NCBI RefSeq assembly: GCF_021310995.1
Contig: NZ_CP054150.1
Span: forward strand, 1,984,001 to 2,048,000
Source: Agrobacterium vaccinii
GTDB taxonomy: Bacteria; Pseudomonadota; Alphaproteobacteria; Rhizobiales; Rhizobiaceae
DNA: 64,000 nt
Reading direction: 5' to 3'
Part shown: piece by piece, positions 50,364 to 59,106 of the stretch
How positions within the stretch are numbered: the first letter of the stretch is position 1
How the letters are laid out: the number at the start of each line of letters is the position of its first letter
Notes under the pieces: model-generated
The model's database searches: none
Seen by the model: only the letters and a program-made list of their open reading frames with translations
Told to the model about the DNA's origin: nothing
Translations under genes and position numbers: made by a program

Positions 50364-51296
50364 ATGGACGATATGATGTTTGGCGAAATCAACCGGCTGG
50401 AAAGCCCTTCCGGCGCCACCCTCGCCTACCGGCATCAACCCGCCACCGGCACGCCGCGCGGTGTTCTGCTCATCTGTCACGGGCTTGTCGAACATGCCGG
50501 GCGCTATCGCCGTTTCGCCGAGGTCATGTCCGCACAGGGCTTCGAGGTCTACGCCCACGACCATCGCGGCCATGGACGCACGAAGGCGGGGGATGCGCCC
50601 ATCGGGCGCTTCGCCTGGAAGGACGGCGTGAGCAAGGTCATCGCAGACGCGATGGCGATCCGCACATTGGCCGCAGAACGCCACCCCGGTCTGCCCATCA
50701 TACTCTTCGGCCATTCCATGGGTGGCCTCATCGCGCTCAACACTGCCGTCAGCCACCCGGATGCCTTCGACGCCCTGTCGATCTGGAACTCCAACCTCAA
50801 CACCGGCGTCATGGGCCGTCTGGCGCAGGTCGTTCTGCGCATCGAAAAAATGCTGAAAGGCTCCGACGTGCCCAGCGCCATCCTGCCCAAGGCAACCTTC
50901 CGCATCTGGAACAGCAAGATGCCGGAAAAGCGCACCACCGCAGACTGGCTGAGCCACGACAAGGCGGCAGTCGATGCCTATGTTGGCGATCCGCTCTGCC
51001 AGTTCGAAGCCAGCGTCTCGCTGTGGCAAGACGTGTTCGAGATGTCCTATCGCGGCCCGAAACTCATCTCCCGCCTCCCCAAAACCCTCCCCATCCTTCT
51101 CGTCAGCGGCAACGAAGACGCCGCCACCAACAATGGCCGCGAAATCGTCTGGCTGGCTCAGCAGTTCCGGGCAGCAGGCTTCAGCAACGTGACCGACCGT
51201 ATCTACCCCGGCATGCGGCACGAAACGTTGAACGAAATCGGCTGGGAGGTTCCGGCAGCAGATTTCGCGGCCTGGGCGCGAGAGGTGGCGGAGTGA
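50364..51296 (+). CDS. Alpha/beta hydrolase, monoacylglycerol-lipase-like
   Basis: A 310-residue Hydrolase_4 (lysophospholipase/monoglyceride lipase) protein: LLICHGLVEHAGRYRRFAEVM, DHRGHGRTKAG, ILFGHSMGGLIALN with the nucleophile Ser, SGNEDAATNN with the acidic residue and YPGMRHETLNE with the His. The ATG at 50364 has GGAGACGGGA just upstream; a GTG at 50352 is the alternative. It is divergent from ettA. Likely cytoplasmic lipid or ester hydrolysis. Confidence 0.9.
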   Translation: MDDMMFGEINRLESPSGATLAYRHQPATGTPRGVLLICHGLVEHAGRYRRFAEVMSAQGFEVYAHDHRGHGRTKAGDAPIGRFAWKDGVSKVIADAMAIRTLAAERHPGLPIILFGHSMGGLIALNTAVSHPDAFDALSIWNSNLNTGVMGRLAQVVLRIEKMLKGSDVPSAILPKATFRIWNSKMPEKRTTADWLSHDKAAVDAYVGDPLCQFEASVSLWQDVFEMSYRGPKLISRLPKTLPILLVSGNEDAATNNGREIVWLAQQFRAAGFSNVTDRIYPGMRHETLNEIGWEVPAADFAAWAREVAE

Positions 51297-51310
51297 CTTT
51301 GCTTGCGCCC

Positions 51311-51426
51311 TCCCTCATTCCTGTGCTCGTCACAGGAATCCAGCCGACGCGCGTCTGCGCGGCGAAAGGACTTCTCAGCCCAAGACCGGGCTGACTGGAT
51401 TCCTGTGGCAAGCACAGGAATGAGGG
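51311..51426. repeat. Mosaic palindromic repeat, family B (copy 2)
   Basis: TCATTCCTGTG...CACAGGAATCCAG at the left, GACGCGCGTCTGCGCGGC and CAGCCCAAGACCGGGCTG in the middle, CTGGATTCCTGTG...CACAGGAATGAGGG at the right. About 115 bases, nested palindromes, non-coding, between the lipase-like gene and the CoA-transferase gene. Confidence 0.8.
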
Positions 51427-51524
51427 TCGTACTGAGTGACCATACATTTCACTGCCGAAACGGAATGACTCCATGAGATTATTTCACATGCATGCAGAAG
51501 AGGGCCCGTCTATAAACTTCTGAA

Positions 51525-52745
51525 ATGTGTGAGACAGACATGGCAGAGACTTCCGATAAGAAACAGCCGCCCTTGAAGGGCATTCGTGTGATCGAGCTGG
51601 CGCGCGTGCTGGCCGGTCCCTGGGCCGGGCAGATGCTGGCCGATATGGGTGCCGATGTCATCAAGGTGGAAAGCCCCGATGTCGGCGACGATACCCGCGC
51701 CTGGGGGCCGCCCTTCGTGGAGAGCAAGGATGGCGATAACCTTTCTGCCGCCTATTACCACTCCACCAATCGCGGCAAGCGCTCGATTACCATTGATCTG
51801 AAGACCGAGGAAGGTCGCCAGACCGTGCGTCGGCTGGTGAAAACCGCCGATGTCGTCATTGAGAACTTCAAACGTGGCGGGCTGGAGAAATACGGGCTGG
51901 ATTACCAGTCGCTGCGAGCGCTGAACCCCAAGCTCATCTATTGCTCCATCACCGGCTTCGGCCAGACCGGGCCCTACGCGGATTTTGCCGGTTACGACTA
52001 TATCGTTCAGGGCATGTCCGGCTTCATGTCGATTACCGGCGAGCCGGATGGTCAGCCGATGAAGGCGGGCGTAGCGGTGGCCGATATTTTCACCGGCATC
52101 TATTCCGTCACCGCCATTCAGGCTGCCCTCATCCACGCCATGCGCACCGGCCGGGGCCAGCATATCGATATGGCGCTGCTGGATGTGCAGTCTACCGTGC
52201 TGGCCAACCAGAACATGAACTACCTCATTTCCGGCAAGGCACCCGTGCGGCTGGGCAATGCCCACCCCAACATCTCGCCTTACGAGGTGGTGCCCACCGC
52301 TGACGGCTTCCTCATTCTGGCCGTTGGCAATGACGGGCAGTTCCGTCGCCTCTGCAAAATCCTCGGCATCGACGCGATCGCGGACGATGAACGCTACGCG
52401 ACCAACAAGGCGCGCGTCGCCCACAAGGTCGAGGTCCGCCAGATCGTTTCCACTGAAACGCTCAAATGGATGAAGCGCGATCTGCTGACGGCCTGCGAAA
52501 CCAATGCCGTGCCCGCTGGACCCATCAATTCCATCGAGGAAATGTTTGCTGATCCGCAGGTTCAGGCCCGCGGCCTGCGCGTCGATCTGGAAGCCGCCGA
52601 TGGCACCGTCATTCCGGGCGTCCGCACCCCCATCGTGCTATCCGAGACACCTTTGCACTATAATCGACCGAGCCCTCGTCTGGGCGAGCATCAGGACGAA
52701 GTTCTGGCCGAACTGGCTGATATTGAAAGGACCATTGCGCCATGA
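51525..52745 (+). CDS. Class III CoA-transferase (CaiB/BaiF family)
   Basis: A 406-residue family III CoA-transferase. The opening LKGIRVIELARVLAGPWAGQMLADMGADVIKVE and the catalytic-Asp region GQHIDMALLDVQ are signatures; ITGFGQTGPYADFAGYDYIVQGMSGFM also fits. Members move CoA between carboxylic acids (formyl-CoA/oxalate, succinyl-CoA and others). It is translationally coupled to the ThDP enzyme gene (ATGA overlap), recalling frc-oxc pairs, but the partner does not look like oxalyl-CoA decarboxylase. The ATG at 51540 is an alternative start. Confidence 0.9.
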   Translation: MCETDMAETSDKKQPPLKGIRVIELARVLAGPWAGQMLADMGADVIKVESPDVGDDTRAWGPPFVESKDGDNLSAAYYHSTNRGKRSITIDLKTEEGRQTVRRLVKTADVVIENFKRGGLEKYGLDYQSLRALNPKLIYCSITGFGQTGPYADFAGYDYIVQGMSGFMSITGEPDGQPMKAGVAVADIFTGIYSVTAIQAALIHAMRTGRGQHIDMALLDVQSTVLANQNMNYLISGKAPVRLGNAHPNISPYEVVPTADGFLILAVGNDGQFRRLCKILGIDAIADDERYATNKARVAHKVEVRQIVSTETLKWMKRDLLTACETNAVPAGPINSIEEMFADPQVQARGLRVDLEAADGTVIPGVRTPIVLSETPLHYNRPSPRLGEHQDEVLAELADIERTIAP

Positions 52746-54394
52746 AGAGAACCGGCGGACAGTTGATTGTCGAAGCCCTGAAAGCCAATGGCGTGTCGCG
52801 CGTCTCCTGCGTGCCGGGCGAAAGCTATCTGGCTGTGCTGGATGCACTCTACGAAAGCGGCATCGAATCCGTTGTCTGCCGCCAGGAAGGCGGCGCAGCG
52901 ATGATGGCCGATACCTGGGGACGGCTGACCGGCGAGCCCGGCATCTGCATGGTCACACGCGGTCCCGGCGCAACCAATGCCTCCGCTGGTCTGCACATCG
53001 CCATGCAGGATTCCATTCCGATGATCCTCTTCATCGGTCAGGTGCAGCGCGATGCACGTGAGCGTGAGGCCTTTCAGGAGGTCGAATACCGCCGCGCTTT
53101 TACCGAATTTGCCAAATGGGTCGGCGAGATCGATGATGCCCGCCGCATCCCGGAATTCGTCACCCGCGCCTTCGCCATCGCCACATCCGGTCGTCCCGGC
53201 CCTGTCGTTTTGAGCCTTCCAGAGGATATGCTGGTCGATCTTGTGGACGCACCGCAGGCCAAACCCTACACGCCGGTGGAAAACCACCCCGGCTCGAAGC
53301 AGATGGCAAAATTCGCAGAGCTTCTGGGCAACGCCAAGCGTCCCATGGTCATCGTCGGTGGCACGCGCTGGACGGAAGACAGCGTGGCGAAATTCAAGAC
53401 ATTCGCTGAAACCTTCAAGCTGCCCGTCGGCTGCTCCTTCCGTCGTCAGGCTCTGTTCGATCACCTCAGCCCATCCTATGCGGGCGACGTCGGCATCGGC
53501 ATCAACCCGACGCTGTCGAAAGAGATCAAAGAGGCCGATCTCATCGTGCTTCTCGGCAGCCGCATGTCGGAAATGCCGTCTTCCGGCTACACCCTGCTCG
53601 ACATCCCCTACCCGTCGCAGACGCTGGTGCACATCTTCCCGGATGCCGAAGAGCTTGGCCGCATGTATCGCCCCGATCTCGCCATCTGCGCCTCCACCAG
53701 CGATTTCGTTGACGCGCTGGAAAGCCTTGAGGCGCCCCAAAACCCGGTCTGGGCAGACCGCACCGCTGCCATGCACGACGCGTATCTCAAATGGTCCACC
53801 CCGCCAAAGACAGGACCCGGCCCGGTGCAGATGGGCCCGATTATGGACTGGATCGAAGCCAATGTGCCCGTCGACGCCGTCTTCACCAATGGCGCGGGCA
53901 ACTACGCCACATGGCTGCACCGCTTCCACCGCTTCCAGCGTTTCAACACGCAATCTGCCCCAACCTCCGGCTCCATGGGTTACGGCCTGCCAGCCGCAGT
54001 CGCCGCCAAGCACCTGTTTCCAGAACGCGAAGTCGTCTGCTTTGCGGGCGATGGCTGCTTCATGATGCACGGCCAGGAATTCATCACCGCCGTGCGCTAC
54101 GGCCTGCCGATCATCACCGTGCTGGTCAACAATGGCACCTACGGCACCATCCGCATGCATCAGGAACGCGAATATCCCGGCCGCGTCAGCGGCACCGACC
54201 TCGTCAACCCCGACTTCGTCGCCTTCGCCAAGGCCTATGGCGGCCACGGTGAACTGGTGGAGAAGACCGAAGACTTCGGCCCCGCCTATGAGCGCGCCAG
54301 AGCCAGCGGCAAGCCAGCGATTATCGAAGTGAAGCTGGACCCGGAGGCGATTACGCCTGCGCGGACGTTGACGCAGATTCGTGAGCGGACGTAA
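52742..54394 (+). CDS. ThDP-dependent enzyme, acetolactate-synthase-like
   Basis: A 550-residue ThDP enzyme with the three-domain POX/ALS layout. E49 in CRQEGGAAMMADTWGR is the cofactor-activating Glu; the C-terminal GDGCFMMHGQEFITAVRYGLPIITVLVNN is the ThDP/Mg motif. It catalyses decarboxylation and/or carboligation of a 2-oxo acid or acyl-CoA. The operon with a CoA-transferase suggests action on an acyl-CoA or 2-keto acid from one pathway; the substrate is unknown. Confidence 0.9.
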   Translation: MKRTGGQLIVEALKANGVSRVSCVPGESYLAVLDALYESGIESVVCRQEGGAAMMADTWGRLTGEPGICMVTRGPGATNASAGLHIAMQDSIPMILFIGQVQRDAREREAFQEVEYRRAFTEFAKWVGEIDDARRIPEFVTRAFAIATSGRPGPVVLSLPEDMLVDLVDAPQAKPYTPVENHPGSKQMAKFAELLGNAKRPMVIVGGTRWTEDSVAKFKTFAETFKLPVGCSFRRQALFDHLSPSYAGDVGIGINPTLSKEIKEADLIVLLGSRMSEMPSSGYTLLDIPYPSQTLVHIFPDAEELGRMYRPDLAICASTSDFVDALESLEAPQNPVWADRTAAMHDAYLKWSTPPKTGPGPVQMGPIMDWIEANVPVDAVFTNGAGNYATWLHRFHRFQRFNTQSAPTSGSMGYGLPAAVAAKHLFPEREVVCFAGDGCFMMHGQEFITAVRYGLPIITVLVNNGTYGTIRMHQEREYPGRVSGTDLVNPDFVAFAKAYGGHGELVEKTEDFGPAYERARASGKPAIIEVKLDPEAITPARTLTQIRERT

Positions 54395-54411
54395 TGTCGC
54401 CCTTGCCGTCC

Positions 54412-54527
54412 ACCTCATTCCTGTGCTTGTCACAGGAATCTAGTCAGCCCAAGTCCTTGGGCTGAAAGGAGTCGTCCGCCACGCAGACGCGCGGCACTGG
54501 ATTCCTGTGACATCAACAGGAATGAGG
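54412..54527. repeat. Mosaic palindromic repeat, family B (copy 3)
   Basis: Same modules as at 51311: CTCATTCCTGTGCTTGTCAC left arm, CAGCCCAAGTCCTTGGGCTG centre, GCAGACGCGCGGC and CTGGATTCCTGTG...AGGAATGAGG right arm. The module order is partly reversed relative to copy 2. It lies between the ThDP enzyme and the HugZ-like gene. Confidence 0.8.
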
Positions 54528-54535
54528 AAAGATAA

Positions 54536-55300
54536 ATGGCAGAGCAGACACCAGCGGTCATAACCGCACGCAGCGCCACAGTCGAACCATCCGTTGGTGC
54601 ACCCTTCGAGGCCGTCCGCGTCGCCCGCGATGTGCTCCACACGTCGCGCACCGCCGGTCTCGCCACGCTCGATCCGCATAGCGGCTATCCCTACAACACG
54701 GCCACCAACATCGCCGTCGAACCGGATGGCACCCCCTTCTTTTTCACCGCCCGCCTCGCGCTCCACGCCCGCAACATCGAAGCCGACCCGCGTATTTCCC
54801 TGGTACTTGCGAACTTCAACAAAGGTGATGCGCTAACGTTGCCGAGGCTGACGCTGGTGGGAAAAGCCGAACTCATCGGCGAGAATGAGGTACTGCTCGC
54901 CAAAGCGCGCTATATCGCTCGATATCCGAAGGCCAAGCTCTATCTCGCGCTGCCAGACACCCAGCTTTACCGATTGAACACAGAAGGCGTCCAGATCAAT
55001 GGCGGCCCTGCACGCAATGCCAGCAACATCACGCCTGCTGATCTGCGCACCAATCTTTCCGGCGCTGAGCAATTCATGGCAGCAGCGGAGGCTGAAGCAG
55101 TTCGTCTCAATGCGATAAAGGGCGAGGCATCGCGTCTGGCAGCCCTGGCGGGGAAGAAATCAGGCGCTTGGAAAATCACGTCTATCGACCCGGACGGGAT
55201 CAACCTCGCGTCGATAAGTGATCTTGCTCGGCTTTGGTTTGACGAGCGTGTCGTGGATTTGAATCAACTTTCGAAGGCACTGACTCAATCTTTGAAATGA
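54536..55300 (+). CDS. HugZ-like heme-utilisation / PNPOx-fold protein
   Basis: A 254-residue protein. Residues about 25-165 form a split-barrel flavin/heme-binding fold of the pyridoxamine-phosphate-oxidase type (TSRTAGLATLDPHSGYPYNTATNIA, ARNIEADPRISLVL), and residues 170-250 form the C-terminal DUF2470/HugZ helical domain (LNAIKGEASRLAALAGKKSGAWKITSIDPDGINL). HugZ relatives degrade heme or bind flavin. The ATG has AGGAA upstream, within the end of a family B repeat. Confidence 0.88.
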   Translation: MAEQTPAVITARSATVEPSVGAPFEAVRVARDVLHTSRTAGLATLDPHSGYPYNTATNIAVEPDGTPFFFTARLALHARNIEADPRISLVLANFNKGDALTLPRLTLVGKAELIGENEVLLAKARYIARYPKAKLYLALPDTQLYRLNTEGVQINGGPARNASNITPADLRTNLSGAEQFMAAAEAEAVRLNAIKGEASRLAALAGKKSGAWKITSIDPDGINLASISDLARLWFDERVVDLNQLSKALTQSLK

Positions 55301-55362
55301 TAGAGATAAGGGATTCAAAACGAAACAGAATTTCCGTCTGCTTGACAAGATAGCAAACGGCA

Positions 55363-55545
55363 GTGCGTGTGGCTTACCCCCCTCTGTCCTGCCGGACATC
55401 TCCCCCACAAGGAGGGAGATTGGAAAGACGCATGCTCACCGCTCAATCCGCAGCATTGAAGATGGGCGAGACCTCTCCACGAGTCGATCTCCCCCCTTGA
55501 GGGGGAGATGCCCGGCAGGGCAGAGGGGGGTAAGCCACCCCCACC
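55363..55545. repeat. Palindromic intergenic repeat, family A (copy 4)
   Basis: Begins GCGTGTGGCTTACCCCCCTC and ends GGCAGAGGGGGGTAAGCCAC, with the inner GGAGGGAGATTGG and GATCTCCCCCCTTGAG arms. It fills most of the 320-base gap between the HugZ-like and RidA genes. Both termini match the IS110 target CCCCCCTCTG. Confidence 0.85.
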
Positions 55546-55622
55546 AACATCAACTCAACACCCACCCCAAACAAAAAAGCCAGCCCCAAAGGACCGGCTT
55601 TCTCATCGAAACATCAAACCGC

Positions 55623-55964
55623 TCAAACAGCAGCCGTCACAATGAACTCGACCTTGTAATCCGGTGTCGCAAGCGCTGCTTCGCTTGTCGCACGGGCTGG
55701 TGGGTTTGCCGGGTCGATCCAGGCTTCCCAGACGGCGTTCATTTCGCCGAAGGTGGACATGTCGGAGATGTAGATGATGGTCTGGAGGATCTTCGACTTG
55801 TCGGAGCCAGCGAGCGCGAGCAAGCGGTCGACTTCGGCAAGGGCAGACTTGCTCTGCTCGGTCACGGACGTGCCTTCACCGACCTGACCAGCGAGATAGA
55901 CCGTGTTGCCGTGAACGACGGCGCCGCTCATGCGCTTGCCGGGTTCGATACGCTTGATGCTCAT
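55623..55964 (-). CDS. RidA/YjgF-family protein
   Basis: A 113-residue RidA-fold protein. RIEPGKRMSGAVVHGNTVYLAGQVGEGTSVTEQ and the late NPPARATSEAALATPDYKVEFIVTA, including the conserved Arg-Ala-x-Ser/Thr region, identify the family. Members hydrolyse reactive enamine/imine intermediates. The ATG at 55964 has CAGGAG upstream. It is 46 bases downstream of the phosphatase-like gene and probably in one operon with it. Confidence 0.92.
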   Translation of the reverse strand: MSIKRIEPGKRMSGAVVHGNTVYLAGQVGEGTSVTEQSKSALAEVDRLLALAGSDKSKILQTIIYISDMSTFGEMNAVWEAWIDPANPPARATSEAALATPDYKVEFIVTAAV

Positions 55965-56010
55965 GCTGAAACTCCTGTTGGTACTTTGGGCAGAAAATGA
56001 CGGCTGAAAA

Positions 56011-56349
56011 TCAGCCGCGGATATGATGGGTCTTTTCGTAGATCGCCGTGGAGCGCGCGCCGGAGCGGCAGAAGCCGAGCATCGGGCGCTGAAGTTCGTC
56101 CAGCGCATCCACCATGCCGGTCACGGCATCGGCATCCACGCCGAAGCGTCCAACCGGCACGTGCACGACGGCGATGCCGAGTTCTTCGGCCCGCTCCGCG
56201 ATGTCGGCAAATAGAGGCTGACCCTCTTCCTCACCATCCGGGCGGTGGCAAACAATGGATTTGAAGCCGAGCGCCTTGACCTCATCGAGATCGGCAACGC
56301 TGATCTGGCCGCTTACGGAATAGTCGTCGTCGATACGCCTGATATCCAT
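56011..56349 (-). CDS. TIGR01244-type tyrosine-phosphatase-fold protein
   Basis: A 112-residue protein of the beta-lactamase-hydrolase-like (DUF442/TIGR01244) phosphatase family: DYSVSGQISVADLDEVKALGFKSIVCHRPDGEE and the P-loop FCRSGARST (C-x5-R) are diagnostic. Homologs are linked to sulfide oxidation regulation in some bacteria. The ATG at 56349 has GGAGG eight bases upstream; an ATG at 56355 is too close to the site. Confidence 0.9.
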   Translation of the reverse strand: MDIRRIDDDYSVSGQISVADLDEVKALGFKSIVCHRPDGEEEGQPLFADIAERAEELGIAVVHVPVGRFGVDADAVTGMVDALDELQRPMLGFCRSGARSTAIYEKTHHIRG

Positions 56350-56474
56350 CGTCATATCCTCCTGTCGTCAACAGCAATCTGGCCTGTTTCAAGCCATGCC
56401 GCCCTAAATCCGCATTCGGTGTAAGGGGTTAAATCCAGTGCGTCAATGACAGGATTTTTCAAAAATATGGCCAT

Positions 56475-57308
56475 TCAAAGAATAGAAAAGCGCAAGCCGT
56501 AACGCCTGCTTTCACCCGGTTGCAGCATGATGAACTCTCCCGCCTCGAGCAATTGCGCACGGTCTACCCAGCGATGCGAGACGGGCTCGATACCCATCAC
56601 ATCTGCGGGACTCTGCTGGTTTCGCCACATCTGGAGATAGGGCAGCGTATCGGCACGAAAGGCGACGCGAAGGGTGCGCCCGCCGATGGCTGCAATCGGC
56701 CCCACAGACATCTGCGCCCAGCCCTCACCGGTGACCGGCACGCAGAACACACCGCCCGGCTCTTCGCCAAAACGCCAGCCAAACCCGCCGCCCTCGAACA
56801 TCTCACCGTCCAGCCGCACGTCGTCATCGAAAAGCCGTGCGCCGATGTTCATGTGGTACATATGAAAGACCGGGCGTGGCCGGTCGCTGGTGTTGGTAAC
56901 CGTGTCATCGAGGCTGATTTCGCCGCTTGCGCCGTCAATGTGCCACTGCCGATCCAGACGGGCTGTGCCACCATCTGCAAGAACCACCGGAACCGTTGCC
57001 GCTGCGCGCGCATTATCTTCCGAGACCACCCAGTCGGTGATCTCGGCGGGGTGCGACGAGAACGATCCATGAAGAGGGTAGCGCCTGCCGCTATCATCGC
57101 CTTCGATGGGTTGAGGGTGGCGAATGTGGTCGGGGCCGCAGGTGAACATAAAGCCTTCCAGCGAATGGTCGATGCGCGCATCGCCATCATCGGGAATGGC
57201 CCGGCCGGGCGCAATATCGATGCCATCAACCACACAGGCACCGATGTCGAAAACGGACGTTTCGTCCAGATAAATGGTTGGGGATAGTCCTGCTTGCAGG
57301 GCGCGCAT
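56475..57308 (-). CDS. Aldose-1-epimerase-like (DUF4432) protein
   Basis: A 277-residue galactose-mutarotase-fold protein: LHGSFSSHPAEI with a conserved His, PVFHMYHMNIGARLFD with another, and ADVMGIEPVSHRW with the Glu expected for the epimerase active site. It resembles DUF4432 aldose-epimerase homologs. The sugar substrate is unknown. It stands alone on the minus strand. Confidence 0.8.
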   Translation of the reverse strand: MRALQAGLSPTIYLDETSVFDIGACVVDGIDIAPGRAIPDDGDARIDHSLEGFMFTCGPDHIRHPQPIEGDDSGRRYPLHGSFSSHPAEITDWVVSEDNARAAATVPVVLADGGTARLDRQWHIDGASGEISLDDTVTNTSDRPRPVFHMYHMNIGARLFDDDVRLDGEMFEGGGFGWRFGEEPGGVFCVPVTGEGWAQMSVGPIAAIGGRTLRVAFRADTLPYLQMWRNQQSPADVMGIEPVSHRWVDRAQLLEAGEFIMLQPGESRRYGLRFSIL

Positions 57309-57475
57309 GCATCCTCCTCTTCAATCCGTTGGCTTCGATCGTTGACGTAGCGATCACACAAAAGCTATCGCAACGTCATGAAATTAAGATTGCGTTAATC
57401 TCGAATTCACCTTTTTCACAATAGGGTCAAGATTAACGTGTGTGTAATGGGCAAGAACCCAGGGATCGCAGAATC

Positions 57476-58882
57476 GTGAAACTTTTAATTAACGCAATGT
57501 TTTGTCTCGCGGCTGCGGCGACACCCATTCTGGCACCTTTGCAGGCCAATGCTCAACAGCCGATGCTTGTCGCGCCTGACGGGCGCGTGGTGGACTATAT
57601 GCCGGAGCGCGGTGACATCGTCATCAGCCGAGACCGCATGGGCCGCACCGTCTATTACGACCGTTACGGCAACCTGCTGGCCACGGAAATGCCGCGCGGC
57701 GCACCAGCCCGCCGGGAGGCTCAGGCCGACCCGTATCGCGACCCGTACTACAATCAGGGCGGTGACTATTACCCACCGGCACCGGGCCAGGCCGACCAGT
57801 ATCAGCAGCCGCAGCGCCAGTATGGCAACCAGGGCAACGGTATGCCCCGCGATTACCGCCAGTATCGCGGCGATGGCAGCGACGACAATGTCTATACCGG
57901 CTCTGTCGCAACCCGCCCCGGCGATGTCGAAAGCGGCCCGCTTGGCGAACCCATGCCCGGCGAAAGCACCACGGCCATCGTGCCGCAGCCAGATCACCTC
58001 GTCGAGCGTAACCAGCCGGTCACCGCACCAGTCAATCGTTCGCGCCAGGAAATCGTGGCACTTCAGGTCTTTCTCGACCGCGAAGGCATTTCGCCCGGCG
58101 TCATCGACGGCAAGATGGGCGACAACGTCAACAAGGCGATTGCCGCTTGGCAGGACATGACGGGCGAGCGTCTGGACCCCAACAACACCGACGACATTCT
58201 GGAGCGCCTGCGCAACACCGGTGGTCTGGCGATCGTCGATTATACGATTACCGCAGCAGACGCGGCAGGTCCCTACGTGGCCTCCATTCCCGATGACTAC
58301 GCCGAAAAGGCACAGCTTCCGGCCATGGCCTACACCTCGACATCAGAGGCGCTCGCCGAGCGCTTTCATATGGACGAGACCTATCTGAAGGAACTCAATC
58401 CAGGCGTCGATTTCACCGTTCCCGGCACCATCATCAAGGTCGTCAGCCCCGGAGACACGAAAAAGGGACAGGTCGCCCGCATCGTGGCGCACAAGGGCAT
58501 CAAGCAGGTATTTGCCTATGACGAGAGCGGCGTGCTGATTGCCGCCTATCCGGCGACCATCGGCTCCTCCGACACACCGTCGCCATCCGGTACACATACG
58601 GTAGAGCGTATCGCGCTCAATCCGGGCTATACCTATAACCCCAAGATCAACTTCCAGCAGGGCCAGAACAGCCAGATTCTGCAGATTCCGCCCGGCCCCA
58701 ACGGCCCTGTCGGCACGGTCTGGATTGCTCTGTCGAAGCCGACTTACGGCATTCACGGTACACCGGAACCTTCCAAGATCGGCAAGACCAACAGCCACGG
58801 TTGTATCCGCCTGACCAACTGGGATGCGACGGAACTGGCCAAGATGGTCCGACCGGGAGTGGTTGTGGAGTTCGCGGAGTAA
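57476..58882 (+). CDS. L,D-transpeptidase (YkuD) with peptidoglycan-binding domain
   Basis: A 468-residue exported protein: signal peptide (to about 28, QANAQQ), a Pro/Gln/Tyr-rich linker (60-150), a PG_binding_1 domain (about 185-245, EIVALQVFLDREGISPGVIDG), and a YkuD domain (from about 340) ending in THGTPEPSKIGKTNSHGCIRL-like active-site sequence with the catalytic Cys in SHGCIRL. It forms 3-3 cross-links or attaches proteins to peptidoglycan. A GTG start at 57476 begins the signal peptide; ATG 57497 is an alternative. Confidence 0.92.
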   Translation: MKLLINAMFCLAAAATPILAPLQANAQQPMLVAPDGRVVDYMPERGDIVISRDRMGRTVYYDRYGNLLATEMPRGAPARREAQADPYRDPYYNQGGDYYPPAPGQADQYQQPQRQYGNQGNGMPRDYRQYRGDGSDDNVYTGSVATRPGDVESGPLGEPMPGESTTAIVPQPDHLVERNQPVTAPVNRSRQEIVALQVFLDREGISPGVIDGKMGDNVNKAIAAWQDMTGERLDPNNTDDILERLRNTGGLAIVDYTITAADAAGPYVASIPDDYAEKAQLPAMAYTSTSEALAERFHMDETYLKELNPGVDFTVPGTIIKVVSPGDTKKGQVARIVAHKGIKQVFAYDESGVLIAAYPATIGSSDTPSPSGTHTVERIALNPGYTYNPKINFQQGQNSQILQIPPGPNGPVGTVWIALSKPTYGIHGTPEPSKIGKTNSHGCIRLTNWDATELAKMVRPGVVVEFAE

Positions 58883-58971
58883 GGGGTACACTTCTTCTCC
58901 GTCATTCCGGACTTGAACCCCTGCTATCTGGCTAGATTGAAGGATGTCTTCGGCGGCGCGCCCCTCACCTC

Positions 58972-59091
58972 CGTCACCCCGCACTTGATGCGGGGTCCAG
59001 CAGACGCGCGTCTGCGCGGCGGAAAAGTTATTTCAGCCCAAGGACTTGGGCTGGCTAGATCCCGGCTCAAGGCCGGGATGACGGTCGTGGG
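58972..59091. repeat. Mosaic palindromic repeat, family B (copy 4, different arms)
   Basis: Shares the core (GCAGACGCGCGTCTGCGCGG, CAGCCCAAGGACTTGGGCTG) with copies 2 and 3, but the arms are different: CACCCCGCACTTGATGCGGGG and GATCCCGGCTCAAGGCCGGG. Core and arms are thus exchangeable modules. It lies between the L,D-transpeptidase and the MFS gene. Confidence 0.75.
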
Positions 59092-59106
59092 GTGCAGACC
59101 TATCCA

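Noticed and set aside
52691-54433. A 580-codon open frame on the minus strand opposite the ThDP-enzyme gene
   Set aside because: It mirrors a well-supported gene with complete ThDP motifs; the antisense product is Ala/Gly/Arg/His-rich with no recognisable domain.
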